Positions 23,029 through 31,083 of a DNA stretch of 48,049 nt are shown here, one piece after another. The stretch covers positions 1 to 48,049 of IMG/VR virus record IMGVR_UViG_3300009106_000003, one strand, 5' to 3'. The notes below the pieces were generated by a model. That model saw only the letters and a list, made by a program, of their open reading frames with translations. It was not told the DNA's origin and ran no database searches. The position numbers were made by a program, and so were the translations under genes. Origin of the DNA: a virus. Position 1 is the first letter of the stretch. Each line of letters opens with the position of its first letter.

Positions 23029-24789
23029 ATGCCACTTTACGAAGCAAAATCAGATGATATAGTTATTGATGCAAGATCTGGCGATGAATTGTTTTCGAGT
23101 TCTTCTGATGGAAAGGAAGTATTCGAAAGCAGGTTACTTAGGTTAGCAGACCAAGAGATTATTGAGGGGCAAGCAAAGTTTTATCCTATCTTTGACATAG
23201 GCGACGAATACGTATACCTCAATTGGTTTAGATATATAATTGTAGCTCGAGATGGAAATGATTTCAGGCCGGGAACATTAGTTGGCCTGCGTCAAGACGA
23301 GAATATAGCGTACAACGGCAAATATATTATTCTCGGTAGTGTTACTGATAATGTTACAAGTAGAGCCAGTAGTGGGCAAATTAGAATTCAGCATCTTAGG
23401 TCAGGATGGTATTGTCACATAGAAGATACTCATTTAGAGGAAAATGGTGAACCTGCCACTTTAGAAACTTATCAGAGTGATTATGGTGATGCAAAAGCAT
23501 TTATACGTCGAGCTTGCAGAAGATTATCTGAAACGGTTGCAGACCTTAGTCCTTGTGTTAATTGTGACACTGAAACCTTTCGGAACCATATATCTTACTC
23601 ATCGAATGGGGCCTCTGAAAGTTTTTGCCCTACTTGTGCAGAATCTGAATATTTTTATTGTTATATATGTGAAAACGATTATACAATAGCAGCTGGGGGA
23701 AGGCGAGGATTGGGTGCTGATAGATATGCCTGCGAAACCTGTTTTGAAACTATGGTATTTACTTGCCATGGGTGCGAAAGACTGCGCATAGATAGTCAAG
23801 GAGGTGATATATTTAACGACAGGCCTTATTGTGGAAGGTGCTATGAGAGTCGCATTGTAGAATCTCTTGTTAACCCACCTTCATCAGTTGGATACTTGAA
23901 TATAGGGAAATTGTATTCAGCTAAGAGTAATTCATTCAAGATAAATCAAAGCAGAACTGTGGCTTCGTTGGAAATTGAGCTTATTGGGGAAGGTTATGAT
24001 GAAATTGGTGGAGTTCCAGATGGATTTTATTCTGAAAGAGATGGTTCTTTATCCTCTGGTGGCGCAGAATTTATTATGCGACCTACACTCGGGGATGATA
24101 TAGGATATAAAATTGAAAGTTTATGCAGATGGGCTTTAGACTATGGCTGGACTCCTGATAATAGTTGTGGAATCCACATACATACCAATGCTCTTGATAT
24201 GGGGGTTCCTGAACTAAAAGGTATGCTATTAGTTATGAGAAGGATGGAAAATTATATATACAAAATGATACCACCAGAGCGAAAACATTTGAGATTTTCC
24301 AAGAAAATGGCCGATGTTTCGGCAGAAGATATAGAAAACGTGAATGGTATTGTTGAAATGTCTAAACTCTGGTATGAAAAAATGGGTTCTGTGTCCCCAA
24401 GCAATAGCAAATATAATAATTCGAGATATAGGGGATTTAACCTACACGCAAGATTTTTACTCGGGACTTTGGAATACAGATACCACGAAGGGTCTGTAAA
24501 TTACGAAAGAATTTATAATTGGACTAAGTTTTGCTTAGGACTAACAGATTTCGGCAAGACATTGATGGATAAAGACAAGAAGCTCATAGGGGCATTTAAG
24601 GATGACTTAGACAGGGGCTTAGATTGGTATTTAGCTGTTATGAATATGTCTTACTTAGAAAAATACTTGTATTTGAGAATGGAAGAATACAAGGAAGCTC
24701 GTGAGAATTATGTAGAGAATCGTGAAGGAATTGAAGTTATCAGCGATTCGCTTCCCTCATGGACTGAAATGGACAGTGAACCTAATTAA
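23029..24789 (+). CDS. Amidoligase (GCS2/GS-like) with N-terminal zinc modules
   Basis: The protein has 586 residues. Residues 1-170 form an unassigned N-terminal region. Residues 176-271 hold at least five CxxC pairs (CVNC, CPTC, CYIC, CETC, CHGC, CGRC) of treble-clef/LIM-like spacing. The amidoligase domain spans about 310-545: LEIELIGEG (E315, E317), ERDGSLSSGGAEF (D338, E347), SCGIHIHTN (C380, H383, H385), the RYRGFNLHA strand and GTLEYRYHEG (E482, R484). These are the signature strands of the predicted COOH-NH2 ligase family PF12224, related to glutamine synthetase and glutamate-cysteine ligase, which join a carboxylate to an amine through an acyl phosphate. The partner glutaminase is encoded next. 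Substrates are unknown. Confidence 0.82.
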   Translation: MPLYEAKSDDIVIDARSGDELFSSSSDGKEVFESRLLRLADQEIIEGQAKFYPIFDIGDEYVYLNWFRYIIVARDGNDFRPGTLVGLRQDENIAYNGKYIILGSVTDNVTSRASSGQIRIQHLRSGWYCHIEDTHLEENGEPATLETYQSDYGDAKAFIRRACRRLSETVADLSPCVNCDTETFRNHISYSSNGASESFCPTCAESEYFYCYICENDYTIAAGGRRGLGADRYACETCFETMVFTCHGCERLRIDSQGGDIFNDRPYCGRCYESRIVESLVNPPSSVGYLNIGKLYSAKSNSFKINQSRTVASLEIELIGEGYDEIGGVPDGFYSERDGSLSSGGAEFIMRPTLGDDIGYKIESLCRWALDYGWTPDNSCGIHIHTNALDMGVPELKGMLLVMRRMENYIYKMIPPERKHLRFSKKMADVSAEDIENVNGIVEMSKLWYEKMGSVSPSNSKYNNSRYRGFNLHARFLLGTLEYRYHEGSVNYERIYNWTKFCLGLTDFGKTLMDKDKKLIGAFKDDLDRGLDWYLAVMNMSYLEKYLYLRMEEYKEARENYVENREGIEVISDSLPSWTEMDSEPN

Positions 24790-24812
24790 CAATAAACGAT
24801 AAGGAGTAACAA

Positions 24813-25997
24813 ATGTGTGGTATTTTTGGCTTTGCTAAAAGAGAAGATTGGCAAGGCGAGACACAAATGACTCGCATTAATGACACACTCACTTACTTAG
24901 CCTACAATTCTGTAGTTAGAGGCCAAGATTCTACTGGGATTTCTATAATTTCAGGAGATGGAAGTGCCACTTACAAGACATTGAAGGCTTCAGATCAATT
25001 AGTGTGCAGTGAAGAATGGGATAATATAGTGGATACTATAACCCCAAAAACTACTGTTGCTATGGGGCATGTCAGACTTGCGACGCAAGGAGAGGTTACC
25101 ATAAGGAACGCTCACCCATTCCAAATAGGGAATGTGGTTGGTGCTCATAATGGGATAATAATGAACCACGAGGAAGTGTGTGAAAAGATAAACAAGAGCG
25201 TGGAAGTGGATTCTGAAGTTATCTTTGGATTGATAAACAGAAAGGAATCAATTCAAGAAGCCCTTGATTTGATTTATGGAGATTACGCAATATCTTGGGT
25301 TAAGGATAATCATCATACCATAAATTTGCTTCACGAAAAAGGCAGGCCTTTATATACAGCGTATTGGAAGAAGGCAAGGTGCTTGTTTTGGGCTTCAACT
25401 TTTCAGATTCTTAGCGAATCCTTGAGGGAAGCTGGGTTGCAAATAAAAGTGAACCATCTTCCAGTCGATGTTGTACATAGCTTTGATACGAGGGAATTTT
25501 GGAAGGAGGCCAATCCAAAAACTGAGAAGGTGGTATCTAATGAAGGTGGATATTGGGGCTATAAGAATAAACATAGTAGCTACGGAGTTTCTAAAGGGAA
25601 CTATAATCGCTCGAGTTATGGATATGTTAAGAACCAATGTCTGTATTGCTGGGAATTGACCTACAATCCTGACAAGATTTGTTCTAATTGTCAAGGTTAT
25701 TCAAGTCTTGGAGGGAACACTTTGAAGTTAGACTCTGATGGAAATTGGAGTGCTAATTGTGAAGATTGTAAACAGAAGAAGATGTACGATGAATTAGTTT
25801 GGATAGGTAGAGCATATTCTTGTCACGAGTGCATCACTTATGAAGACCGAGAAATTGGGCTTATCTGTGATTATTGTGGTGATGATGTTTTGGAGAAGGA
25901 CATCGTGGAAGTGGATGGTTATAAAGTGTGTGGCTACTGCGATGATGCTAATAAACAATATGACAAATATCAGAAGAACCTACCAATTACAACATAA
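24813..25997 (+). CDS. Class II glutamine amidotransferase with zinc ribbons
   Basis: The 394-residue protein begins MCGIFGFA, so the N-terminal nucleophile Cys is exposed after Met removal. Further family motifs are RGQDSTGI (36-43), GHVRLAT (85-91), AHPF (100-103), HNG (112-114) and VDSEVIF (132-138). The glutaminase domain covers about residues 1-220. There is no sugar isomerase, phosphoribosyl or asparagine synthetase domain. Instead the C-terminus (about 268-385) contains at least five CxxC pairs, including CLYC, CSNC, CEDC, CHEC, CDYC and CGYC. It should release ammonia from glutamine for an acceptor enzyme in trans, most simply one of the flanking amidoligases. An AAGGAG site precedes the start. 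Confidence 0.85.
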   Translation: MCGIFGFAKREDWQGETQMTRINDTLTYLAYNSVVRGQDSTGISIISGDGSATYKTLKASDQLVCSEEWDNIVDTITPKTTVAMGHVRLATQGEVTIRNAHPFQIGNVVGAHNGIIMNHEEVCEKINKSVEVDSEVIFGLINRKESIQEALDLIYGDYAISWVKDNHHTINLLHEKGRPLYTAYWKKARCLFWASTFQILSESLREAGLQIKVNHLPVDVVHSFDTREFWKEANPKTEKVVSNEGGYWGYKNKHSSYGVSKGNYNRSSYGYVKNQCLYCWELTYNPDKICSNCQGYSSLGGNTLKLDSDGNWSANCEDCKQKKMYDELVWIGRAYSCHECITYEDREIGLICDYCGDDVLEKDIVEVDGYKVCGYCDDANKQYDKYQKNLPITT

Positions 25998-26005
25998 GGG
26001 ATAGT

Positions 26006-26299
26006 ATGAAAAAGAAAAAAGCTGTTCTTGTTGGAATCGAGAATCCAATAAGAATAAAATCGAAAAGGTATGTAATTAAAATACTGTACAAGAGGGCGAA
26101 GAAAAACCCCTTTCTAAGCAATAAAACTTATGATGAGTATTTAGACTACATAAAAGAACAAATAAGGAACTTGGAGGGTATAGATGTGCAATTTGACAAT
26201 GAAGAGGAATTGTACAATGCCCTTAAAAGTATAGGTTGGCTGAAGGAAATAAATGTCCTTGTCGCCTCCTTTATATTTGCAAATTATGGTATAACATAG
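26006..26299 (+). CDS. Hypothetical protein inside amidoligase cluster
   Basis: The 97-residue protein is basic at the N-terminus and helical, with YDEYLDYIKEQIRNLEG and a hydrophobic C-terminal helix (INVLVASFIFANYGIT). It is encoded eight bases after the glutaminase and nine before the second amidoligase, so it probably shares their pathway, perhaps as an acceptor or adaptor. No sequence family was recognised. Confidence 0.6.
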   Translation: MKKKKAVLVGIENPIRIKSKRYVIKILYKRAKKNPFLSNKTYDEYLDYIKEQIRNLEGIDVQFDNEEELYNALKSIGWLKEINVLVASFIFANYGIT

Positions 26300-26308
26300 G
26301 AGTGTAAT

Positions 26309-27592
26309 GTGCCTAAAAAGAAGTGTTCATTTTGCGAAAAGAAGAAAGAGTTAACTTATGTTCCTTGCGAAGATGCAGATTATTGCGAACATTGTTTACT
26401 TGAGGAATTTGATGTTTGTTATGGTTGCGAGGAATTTGTCCCCAACGATCTATCACACGAACAAGGGGGTGACTGCTATTGTAATGACTGTTACTATGAA
26501 AGATTCGTCGGATGTGAAAACTGTAGTCATATTATGGATTCGGATTATGTATGCTACACTGTTCATGGAGAGGCTTATTGCGATGATTGTTATAACGAGT
26601 ACTACGGTTGGTGTCAAAGTTGCGATAGTGAATGCCACCGAGAATATTTGTACTATCAAGAGGGAACGGATGAATATTTGTGCGAACAATGCTACGAATC
26701 TATAGAAATTGATTTAGACTCGTACAACAGTATTACTATCCGTAATAACCCTGATAATACTTTCGATAAAAACAAATTCAAGAGATTGTGCGGTGTAGAG
26801 TTGGAAACCGTATATAAGGGGGAAGATGCTTCGGATTTGAATGATATCGGAGATGCTCGTTTCGACTTTAGAAGAGTGAGCGATGGTTCTATAAACGGCA
26901 TAGGCGCTGAATGGGTTTCTTCACCTATGAATGGTGACAGATTATTTAACCAAATCGACGGTATGGCCAGATGGCTCAAGAATAATAAATTTTCCACAAA
27001 CAGGAGTTGTGGATACCATGTCCATATAGATGCCAGAGATTTGTATTGGGCAGAGTTGTGTGGTATAGGTATAGTCGGCAACGCAGCTGAAAGTATTATG
27101 TATTCAATGATACCAAAATCTCGAAAAAGTAGTAATTGGTGCAGACCTTCAAAAGTTAGTACAAAGCAGCTCCTTACTGTCAGGGATAACGATGATTTTA
27201 TTAATGCTTGGTATGATGGAGTGAGATGCGGGGCTCCAAGCTTACAGAAATATCACGATTCGAGGTATCACGCTATAAATATGCATTCAAGAGCATATCT
27301 CGGCACTATTGAATTTAGGCATCACTCGGGAACTTTAAATACTGGAAAAATTAAAAATTGGATTACGATCTGTCAATCAATAGTTGAGGTCGGAATAGAA
27401 ATTGGTAATTGCATTAAAGAAGGCAAAGGCCATGAGTTGATAGACATCTCAAAAGAAAGGTTTCTGACTAAAGATGAATTTATTAAGTATCTTAATTTAA
27501 AAGATATTGAAGGATATATAGATAGTAGATTAAATAAACATATAGATACTGAAAATATATATAATAATAAATATATATATTCCAGCCTTTAA
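26309..27592 (+). CDS. Second amidoligase with N-terminal zinc modules
   Basis: The 427-residue protein starts at GTG with an AGGAG site seven bases upstream. Residues 6-128 contain about ten CxxC pairs in tandem treble-clef-like modules (CSFC, CEHC, CYGC, CNDC, CENC, CDDC, CQSC, CEQC). The ligase domain (about 160-385) has CGVELET (E164, E166), SDGSINGIGAEW (D192, E201), SCGYHVHID (C234, H237, H239), the RYHAINMHS strand and GTIEFRHHSG (E335, R337). It is a paralogue of the 586-residue protein; both even share YxMIPxxRK after the His motif. Family PF12224 enzymes are predicted to make amide or peptide bonds. The two copies may use different substrates or form a heteromer. The 3' end is very AT-rich. 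Confidence 0.82.
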   Translation: MPKKKCSFCEKKKELTYVPCEDADYCEHCLLEEFDVCYGCEEFVPNDLSHEQGGDCYCNDCYYERFVGCENCSHIMDSDYVCYTVHGEAYCDDCYNEYYGWCQSCDSECHREYLYYQEGTDEYLCEQCYESIEIDLDSYNSITIRNNPDNTFDKNKFKRLCGVELETVYKGEDASDLNDIGDARFDFRRVSDGSINGIGAEWVSSPMNGDRLFNQIDGMARWLKNNKFSTNRSCGYHVHIDARDLYWAELCGIGIVGNAAESIMYSMIPKSRKSSNWCRPSKVSTKQLLTVRDNDDFINAWYDGVRCGAPSLQKYHDSRYHAINMHSRAYLGTIEFRHHSGTLNTGKIKNWITICQSIVEVGIEIGNCIKEGKGHELIDISKERFLTKDEFIKYLNLKDIEGYIDSRLNKHIDTENIYNNKYIYSSL

Positions 27593-27724
27593 AGGCCATA
27601 CAAATTAAGGATGTTTAAAATACAAACAAAGTAAAAAAATAAAAAAAATACCACTTGGTTATTAGGTTAAATACCTTTAATTTACAAGCGTAAATTTCAA
27701 TTAAAAAGATTAAAAAGGATTTAA

Positions 27725-28606
27725 ATGCCTGCTATTGGATTCAAATACCCTGATGGGGAAGAAATAACATTTGAAGATATTTTTGAGAATGGAAAGTTGG
27801 ATATGCTTAGGATGGGGATTACTATTCCTATGCTTAAAGAGTTGTCAAAGCAAAGAGACCCGAATAGAAAACCTTCCGTCACTGAATGTCTTTCTGGTAC
27901 TTGCGAATCGTACCTCAAGAGAACGGAAGAATATTTCATCGACCCGCAAGAGCACGCCTTTGCCTTGGCAGGGACTTTGCACCACAAAAAATTAGAAGAT
28001 AATGCAGAAGAAGAATATGCTGAAATCTTTATGGAAAGCTTGGGAATAACAGGTATTGCCGACTTGTATGATGAAGAAACCAAGAGTCTTATTGACTATA
28101 AGAACTCCGGGTCTTACAAGGTTGCCCAAGTGCTTGGTATTCAGCATTATTACGCTGACCATCCGGAAGGAGAAAGATATAAGCGTAAGACTAAGTGGGG
28201 TGAAGCAGGAACAATTAAAAGAGTCAAGGCTTTTTACATAGACGAAGAAAAGGCTGATTTTGGTGATTGGGGATGGCAATTAAACTGCTATCGGTACATG
28301 CTTCAAAAAGCAGGCAAAGAAGTAAACTCTATGTATATCCAAATCACTGTTCGTGATGGTGGTATCCAAATGGCAAGGGACAGGGGTATTGACAGAAAGA
28401 TTTACTTGGTCGAAGTGCCTTACATACATGACGACCACATAGAAAAAAGATTTACAGAAAAAAGGGACTTACTCCTAACAGCGATTGAAACAAACGAAAT
28501 CCCGCAGAAATGTAGCGAAGAAGAAACTTGGGGTGGTAAGAAGTGTGAAATGTTCTGTGACGTTAGGGGTGTTTGCCCATACATGAACGGAGATAATATT
28601 GGATAA
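27725..28606 (+). CDS. Cas4/RecB-like PD-(D/E)XK nuclease
   Basis: The 293-residue protein has the nuclease core GIADLYDEE (D113) and LIDYKNSG (D124, K126), with a downstream WQLNCYRYML helix equivalent to the QxxxY motif of RecB/Cas4 enzymes. Cys55 or Cys60 together with C-terminal cysteines in CEMFCDVRGVCPY could hold an iron-sulphur cluster as in Cas4 and AddB. It is followed at once by an annealing protein and an SSB-like gene, the usual phage recombination trio. A gap of about 130 bases precedes it. Confidence 0.72.
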   Translation: MPAIGFKYPDGEEITFEDIFENGKLDMLRMGITIPMLKELSKQRDPNRKPSVTECLSGTCESYLKRTEEYFIDPQEHAFALAGTLHHKKLEDNAEEEYAEIFMESLGITGIADLYDEETKSLIDYKNSGSYKVAQVLGIQHYYADHPEGERYKRKTKWGEAGTIKRVKAFYIDEEKADFGDWGWQLNCYRYMLQKAGKEVNSMYIQITVRDGGIQMARDRGIDRKIYLVEVPYIHDDHIEKRFTEKRDLLLTAIETNEIPQKCSEEETWGGKKCEMFCDVRGVCPYMNGDNIG

Positions 28607-29246
28607 AAACAAAGAAACAGATTCAAGCATGACTTCTGTTGCGTTGGTGGATAGTAGTGTGTCTAGTGCTCTTGTAACAAAGCACCGAGAAATATCACAA
28701 AGGACTACCCCAAAGAGTCATGTTAAGTCAAGGCCTGATGGATTCGAGTATGTGGATGAAGCATATATGAGAAATGAACTCGGGAAGAACTACCCGATAT
28801 GGTCTTGGTCTCCTGCGAACAGTAACCCTGTGCAATTCCTAGGTAGTGAATGGGCTATTGTTAGTGGGATTCTCAGAATTGATGATGAAGGTGTAACAAG
28901 GGAATTCTTTTCTCCCGGAGCTGCTAGGATACAGTTCAAACGAGGACAGGAACATACACCTGAGAACGTAGTAGATATTGATAAGAATTTAGCAAGTGCT
29001 AATACTAACGCATTTAAGCGTGCTATAAACAGGCTTTGCAACATAGCAGACGATGTTTATAGAAAGCAAGACATGACCTTAGACGAGGATGATATTGCGG
29101 AATTGTTTAAAAGGGTAGAAGGTCTTGATAAAGAGTGGAAAGCACGAATACTAAATAGCGTTGACAACGGAGAGGTTATAAAGACAGACCTTGATGCCGT
29201 TTTTAGACGCATTGAACAAATAAAAAAGGAAAAAGATAATGAGTGA
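28599..29246 (+). CDS. Putative Rad52-like single-strand annealing protein
   Basis: The 215-residue protein probably starts at TTG 28599, with GGAG seven bases upstream and eight bases of overlap with the nuclease gene. The central region has a beta-rich GSEWAIVSGILRIDDEGVTR stretch and a helix with TNAFKRAINRLCNIADDVYR, like the KRA helix at the end of the Rad52/Sak annealing core. Location between an exonuclease and an SSB-like gene fits. A charged C-terminal helix (IEQIKKEKDNE) ends it. Similarity is weak and the call is tentative. Confidence 0.5.
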   Translation: MDKNKETDSSMTSVALVDSSVSSALVTKHREISQRTTPKSHVKSRPDGFEYVDEAYMRNELGKNYPIWSWSPANSNPVQFLGSEWAIVSGILRIDDEGVTREFFSPGAARIQFKRGQEHTPENVVDIDKNLASANTNAFKRAINRLCNIADDVYRKQDMTLDEDDIAELFKRVEGLDKEWKARILNSVDNGEVIKTDLDAVFRRIEQIKKEKDNE

Positions 29247-29814
29247 TGTTACGTCAGTTTTAAATGATGTTAATGGAACTGATGCTTGGTATGACCCGGA
29301 ACAGGATTTTAGCGGACTCGTTCCGCCCGGTGATTACAAGGCACATGTTACAGGCCTTTCTGTCGTTAGAAATAAGGAAATAAGGGGTAAGTTCTTAGCG
29401 GACATTTACAACCTCTCTTATACGCTTGCGAAAGAAAATGGCGATGCCACATTTACCACAGAAGAAGGTGATAAGGTTAGTGGTAAGGCTTTCGTTGGTA
29501 GGGTTTTGTATGGTAAGGGCGCATTTAGGTTTAAGAAGCCGAATAAAGCCCAATATCCCCACTTGAGTGAAAGCATGGGGTCTAATAAGGGATATATGGA
29601 ATTGGTAAATTCCTTAGGTGTCCCTGTACAAGAGAATGAAGGTAAGTTCTTTTTGCCCGAATTAGACGAAAGCGATGTGGAAGGACTCCCTGTTATTGTG
29701 AGAGTTTTTCACGATACATGGATGCAGGGAAGCGAAGAAAAGGTATCTGCTAAGGTATCTTTAGTATTCGAATGGGTCGATGGAAGCAAGAAAGAACCAG
29801 ACCTACCATTCTAG
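29239..29814 (+). CDS. SSB-like protein with acidic DLPF tail
   Basis: The 191-residue protein opens with a strand pattern VPPGDYKAHVTGLSV common in phage OB-fold proteins and ends KKEPDLPF. The acidic tail with terminal Pro-Phe copies the partner-binding tip of bacterial SSB. It overlaps the annealing protein gene by eight bases. It is expected to cover single-stranded DNA during replication and recombination and to recruit partners. No Trp/Phe stacking motif could be verified. Confidence 0.6.
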   Translation: MSDVTSVLNDVNGTDAWYDPEQDFSGLVPPGDYKAHVTGLSVVRNKEIRGKFLADIYNLSYTLAKENGDATFTTEEGDKVSGKAFVGRVLYGKGAFRFKKPNKAQYPHLSESMGSNKGYMELVNSLGVPVQENEGKFFLPELDESDVEGLPVIVRVFHDTWMQGSEEKVSAKVSLVFEWVDGSKKEPDLPF

Positions 29815-29823
29815 GGAGTTGAA

Positions 29824-30018
29824 ATGTCAGTAAATAACGGATTAAAATTCACAAACCTAGAAAGGGTTGATATCCCAACGAAAAAAATAATGATTAAAAA
29901 GTCTGAGTCTATGACAGAAAAAGATGTTGACGATTTTTGTAATTGGGTGTGTCAGAAAGCGTCTTTACTAGGGTTTGATGTTAGGGATACGACTAATGAA
30001 GGTAGAAAAATGGATTGA
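29824..30018 (+). CDS. Small hypothetical protein
   Basis: The protein has 64 residues (MSVNNGLKFTNLERVDIPTK ...) with a Cys-containing helix VDDFCNWVCQKASLLG. GGAG precedes the start and its 3' end overlaps the next gene by 23 bases. Function unknown. Confidence 0.55.
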   Translation: MSVNNGLKFTNLERVDIPTKKIMIKKSESMTEKDVDDFCNWVCQKASLLGFDVRDTTNEGRKMD

Positions 30019-30229
30019 AATCGAGGAATTGTATACTGACCTAATGGGGCACAATAAGGGCATAGGGGCTATGGTTGACATAAAGCGAGATGTAGCCCCT
30101 AAAAAGCCCTTATATGAACTATCTAAGCGCGAAGATGATATAATAATGCATAGGCTTAGAAAAAGATACAGGTTATACAAGAATTCAAGAATATTTTTAA
30201 CACAAGAAGACATGGAGAATAATGAATAA
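29996..30229 (+). CDS. Hypothetical basic protein
   Basis: From the ATG at 29996 it has 77 residues, starting MKVEKWIEIEELYTDLMGHN with a basic region RLRKRYRLYKNSR. A further upstream ATG at 29975 would increase the overlap and seems less likely. The sequence looks helical. No family known. Confidence 0.5.
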   Translation: MKVEKWIEIEELYTDLMGHNKGIGAMVDIKRDVAPKKPLYELSKREDDIIMHRLRKRYRLYKNSRIFLTQEDMENNE

Positions 30230-30259
30230 CAAGTAACGATTAACCAATGTGGATATTGG

Positions 30260-30382
30260 ATGACAGTTGAAAGCTTGGATTGGCAAAAATTTATGCTCCT
30301 GTCTGTTGTGTTAGAGCGAGGGGGTGTCTTTGATTTGAAGATGCCCCCTTTAATTTTGGAAGAAATTGGAGAAATAAAATGA
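30260..30382 (+). CDS. 40-residue protein containing a terminator-like hairpin
   Basis: The frame MTVESLDWQKFMLLSVVLER ... LILEEIGEIK fills the gap before the next gene and ends in ATGA with it. The codon pattern reads as an amphipathic helical peptide. Its middle coincides with a strong GC-rich hairpin (30320-30348). There is no good ribosome binding site, so the gene is plausible but not certain. Confidence 0.4.
   Translation: MTVESLDWQKFMLLSVVLERGGVFDLKMPPLILEEIGEIK
30320..30348 (+). terminator. Terminator-like hairpin inside a small frame
   Basis: GGGGGTGTCTT (30320-30330) pairs over eleven positions with AAGATGCCCCC (30338-30348), including two G-U pairs, with a seven-base loop. TTTAATTTT follows. 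It is positioned between the recombination genes and the run of small zinc-protein genes and would reduce transcription of the latter. Confidence 0.5.
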
Positions 30383-30612
30383 TTAAATGGTTAAAACACA
30401 CTTACGAAACGTATGGCGTGCCAAGAACATTCTATAGGGTAGATGGTGGATTCTATATACACCCAAAGAATAAGAAACAAGCATTTCTAAGAGTAGGTAA
30501 AAAACGTATAGGAATTTTTATCAGTAATAACATGGTTCCGGTTGATGCGGAAAAATATCTCATTGAAGTTGATGATGAATTGAGACGCGCAATAGAAAGT
30601 GAGGTAGAGTGA
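30379..30612 (+). CDS. Hypothetical protein ending ESEVE
   Basis: The 77-residue protein has a basic, aromatic N-terminal half (RTFYRVDGGFYIHPKNKKQA) and an acidic C-terminus ending AIESEVE. It is the first member of a run of coupled small genes whose 3' ends share a cassette that also carries the next ribosome binding site. No domain recognised. Confidence 0.6.
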   Translation: MIKWLKHTYETYGVPRTFYRVDGGFYIHPKNKKQAFLRVGKKRIGIFISNNMVPVDAEKYLIEVDDELRRAIESEVE

Positions 30613-30614
30613 TG
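30595..30614 (+). repeat. Junction cassette copy 1
   Basis: GAAAGTGAGGTAGAGTGATG encodes the ESEVE tail and stop of one gene, carries a GAGG ribosome binding site and includes the ATG of the next gene. Related copies follow at 30878, 31064, 31252 and 31472. Confidence 0.6.
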
Positions 30615-30893
30615 AAATATAGTATGATATTACAGCACGTTCCCAATATTGATATTGATATAGATTATCGTGGTGGTTATTGGGGAGTGGTTGAAGATGA
30701 TAAAGACGTGGTGGTAAAGGCAGATAAACTATCCATAATGCGAGATAAGTTTATTGACTGGCGAGAAAGGAACGAATTGGGTGGTGGAAATGTTCCCTCT
30801 GTGGAAGTATTTGACAGTAACGACAAAAATATTGGTAGGTTCAGTTACAATGGTAGGTTTTGGAGAACAAGTTACAGGAAAGAGGTGGAATGA
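30612..30893 (+). CDS. Hypothetical protein in coupled run
   Basis: It has 93 residues from the ATG at 30612, overlapping the previous TGA. It is beta-rich with GGYWGVVEDDKDVVVKAD and RFSYNGRFWRTSYR, ending KEVE. Function unknown; probable translational coupling. Confidence 0.55.
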   Translation: MKYSMILQHVPNIDIDIDYRGGYWGVVEDDKDVVVKADKLSIMRDKFIDWRERNELGGGNVPSVEVFDSNDKNIGRFSYNGRFWRTSYRKEVE

Positions 30894-30895
30894 TG
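30878..30895 (+). repeat. Junction cassette copy 2
   Basis: GGAAAGAGGTGGAATGATG-type sequence at the junction of two small genes; a shortened variant of the copies at 30595 and 31064 that keeps GAGGTGGAATGATG. Confidence 0.5.
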
Positions 30896-31081
30896 AGAAT
30901 GTATGTAAAGATTGAGGAGTGTGTTGAATGTGGGGATTTTCTTAGTAAGATTCAAGATAATATGGACGAGAGGATTTGTATAACCTGTGTCCTAAAGAAA
31001 GAATCTCCCGATATAATTAGACCTTCAATATTAACAGAAGAAAGGAAAATGAAAGTGAAAAAAGAAAGTGAGGTGGAATGA
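30890..31081 (+). CDS. Small zinc-finger-like protein
   Basis: From ATG 30890 (or 30893) it has about 63 residues with CVECGDFLSKIQDNM and CITC (two CxxC pairs) and a Lys/Glu tail ending KKESEVE. It overlaps the preceding stop. It is likely a minimal zinc ribbon; target unknown. Confidence 0.55.
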   Translation: MMRMYVKIEECVECGDFLSKIQDNMDERICITCVLKKESPDIIRPSILTEERKMKVKKESEVE

Positions 31082-31083
31082 TG
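31064..31083 (+). repeat. Junction cassette copy 3
   Basis: GAAAGTGAGGTGGAATGATG, the clearest copy, again encodes ESEVE, a stop and the next start. Confidence 0.6.

Noticed and set aside
27593-27724. GCCTTTAAAGGC palindrome and a weak TTGGTT/TAATTT pair as promoter or terminator
   Set aside because: The palindrome lacks a loop and T-run and the promoter boxes are poor; the 130-base gap may hold control elements but none can be supported.
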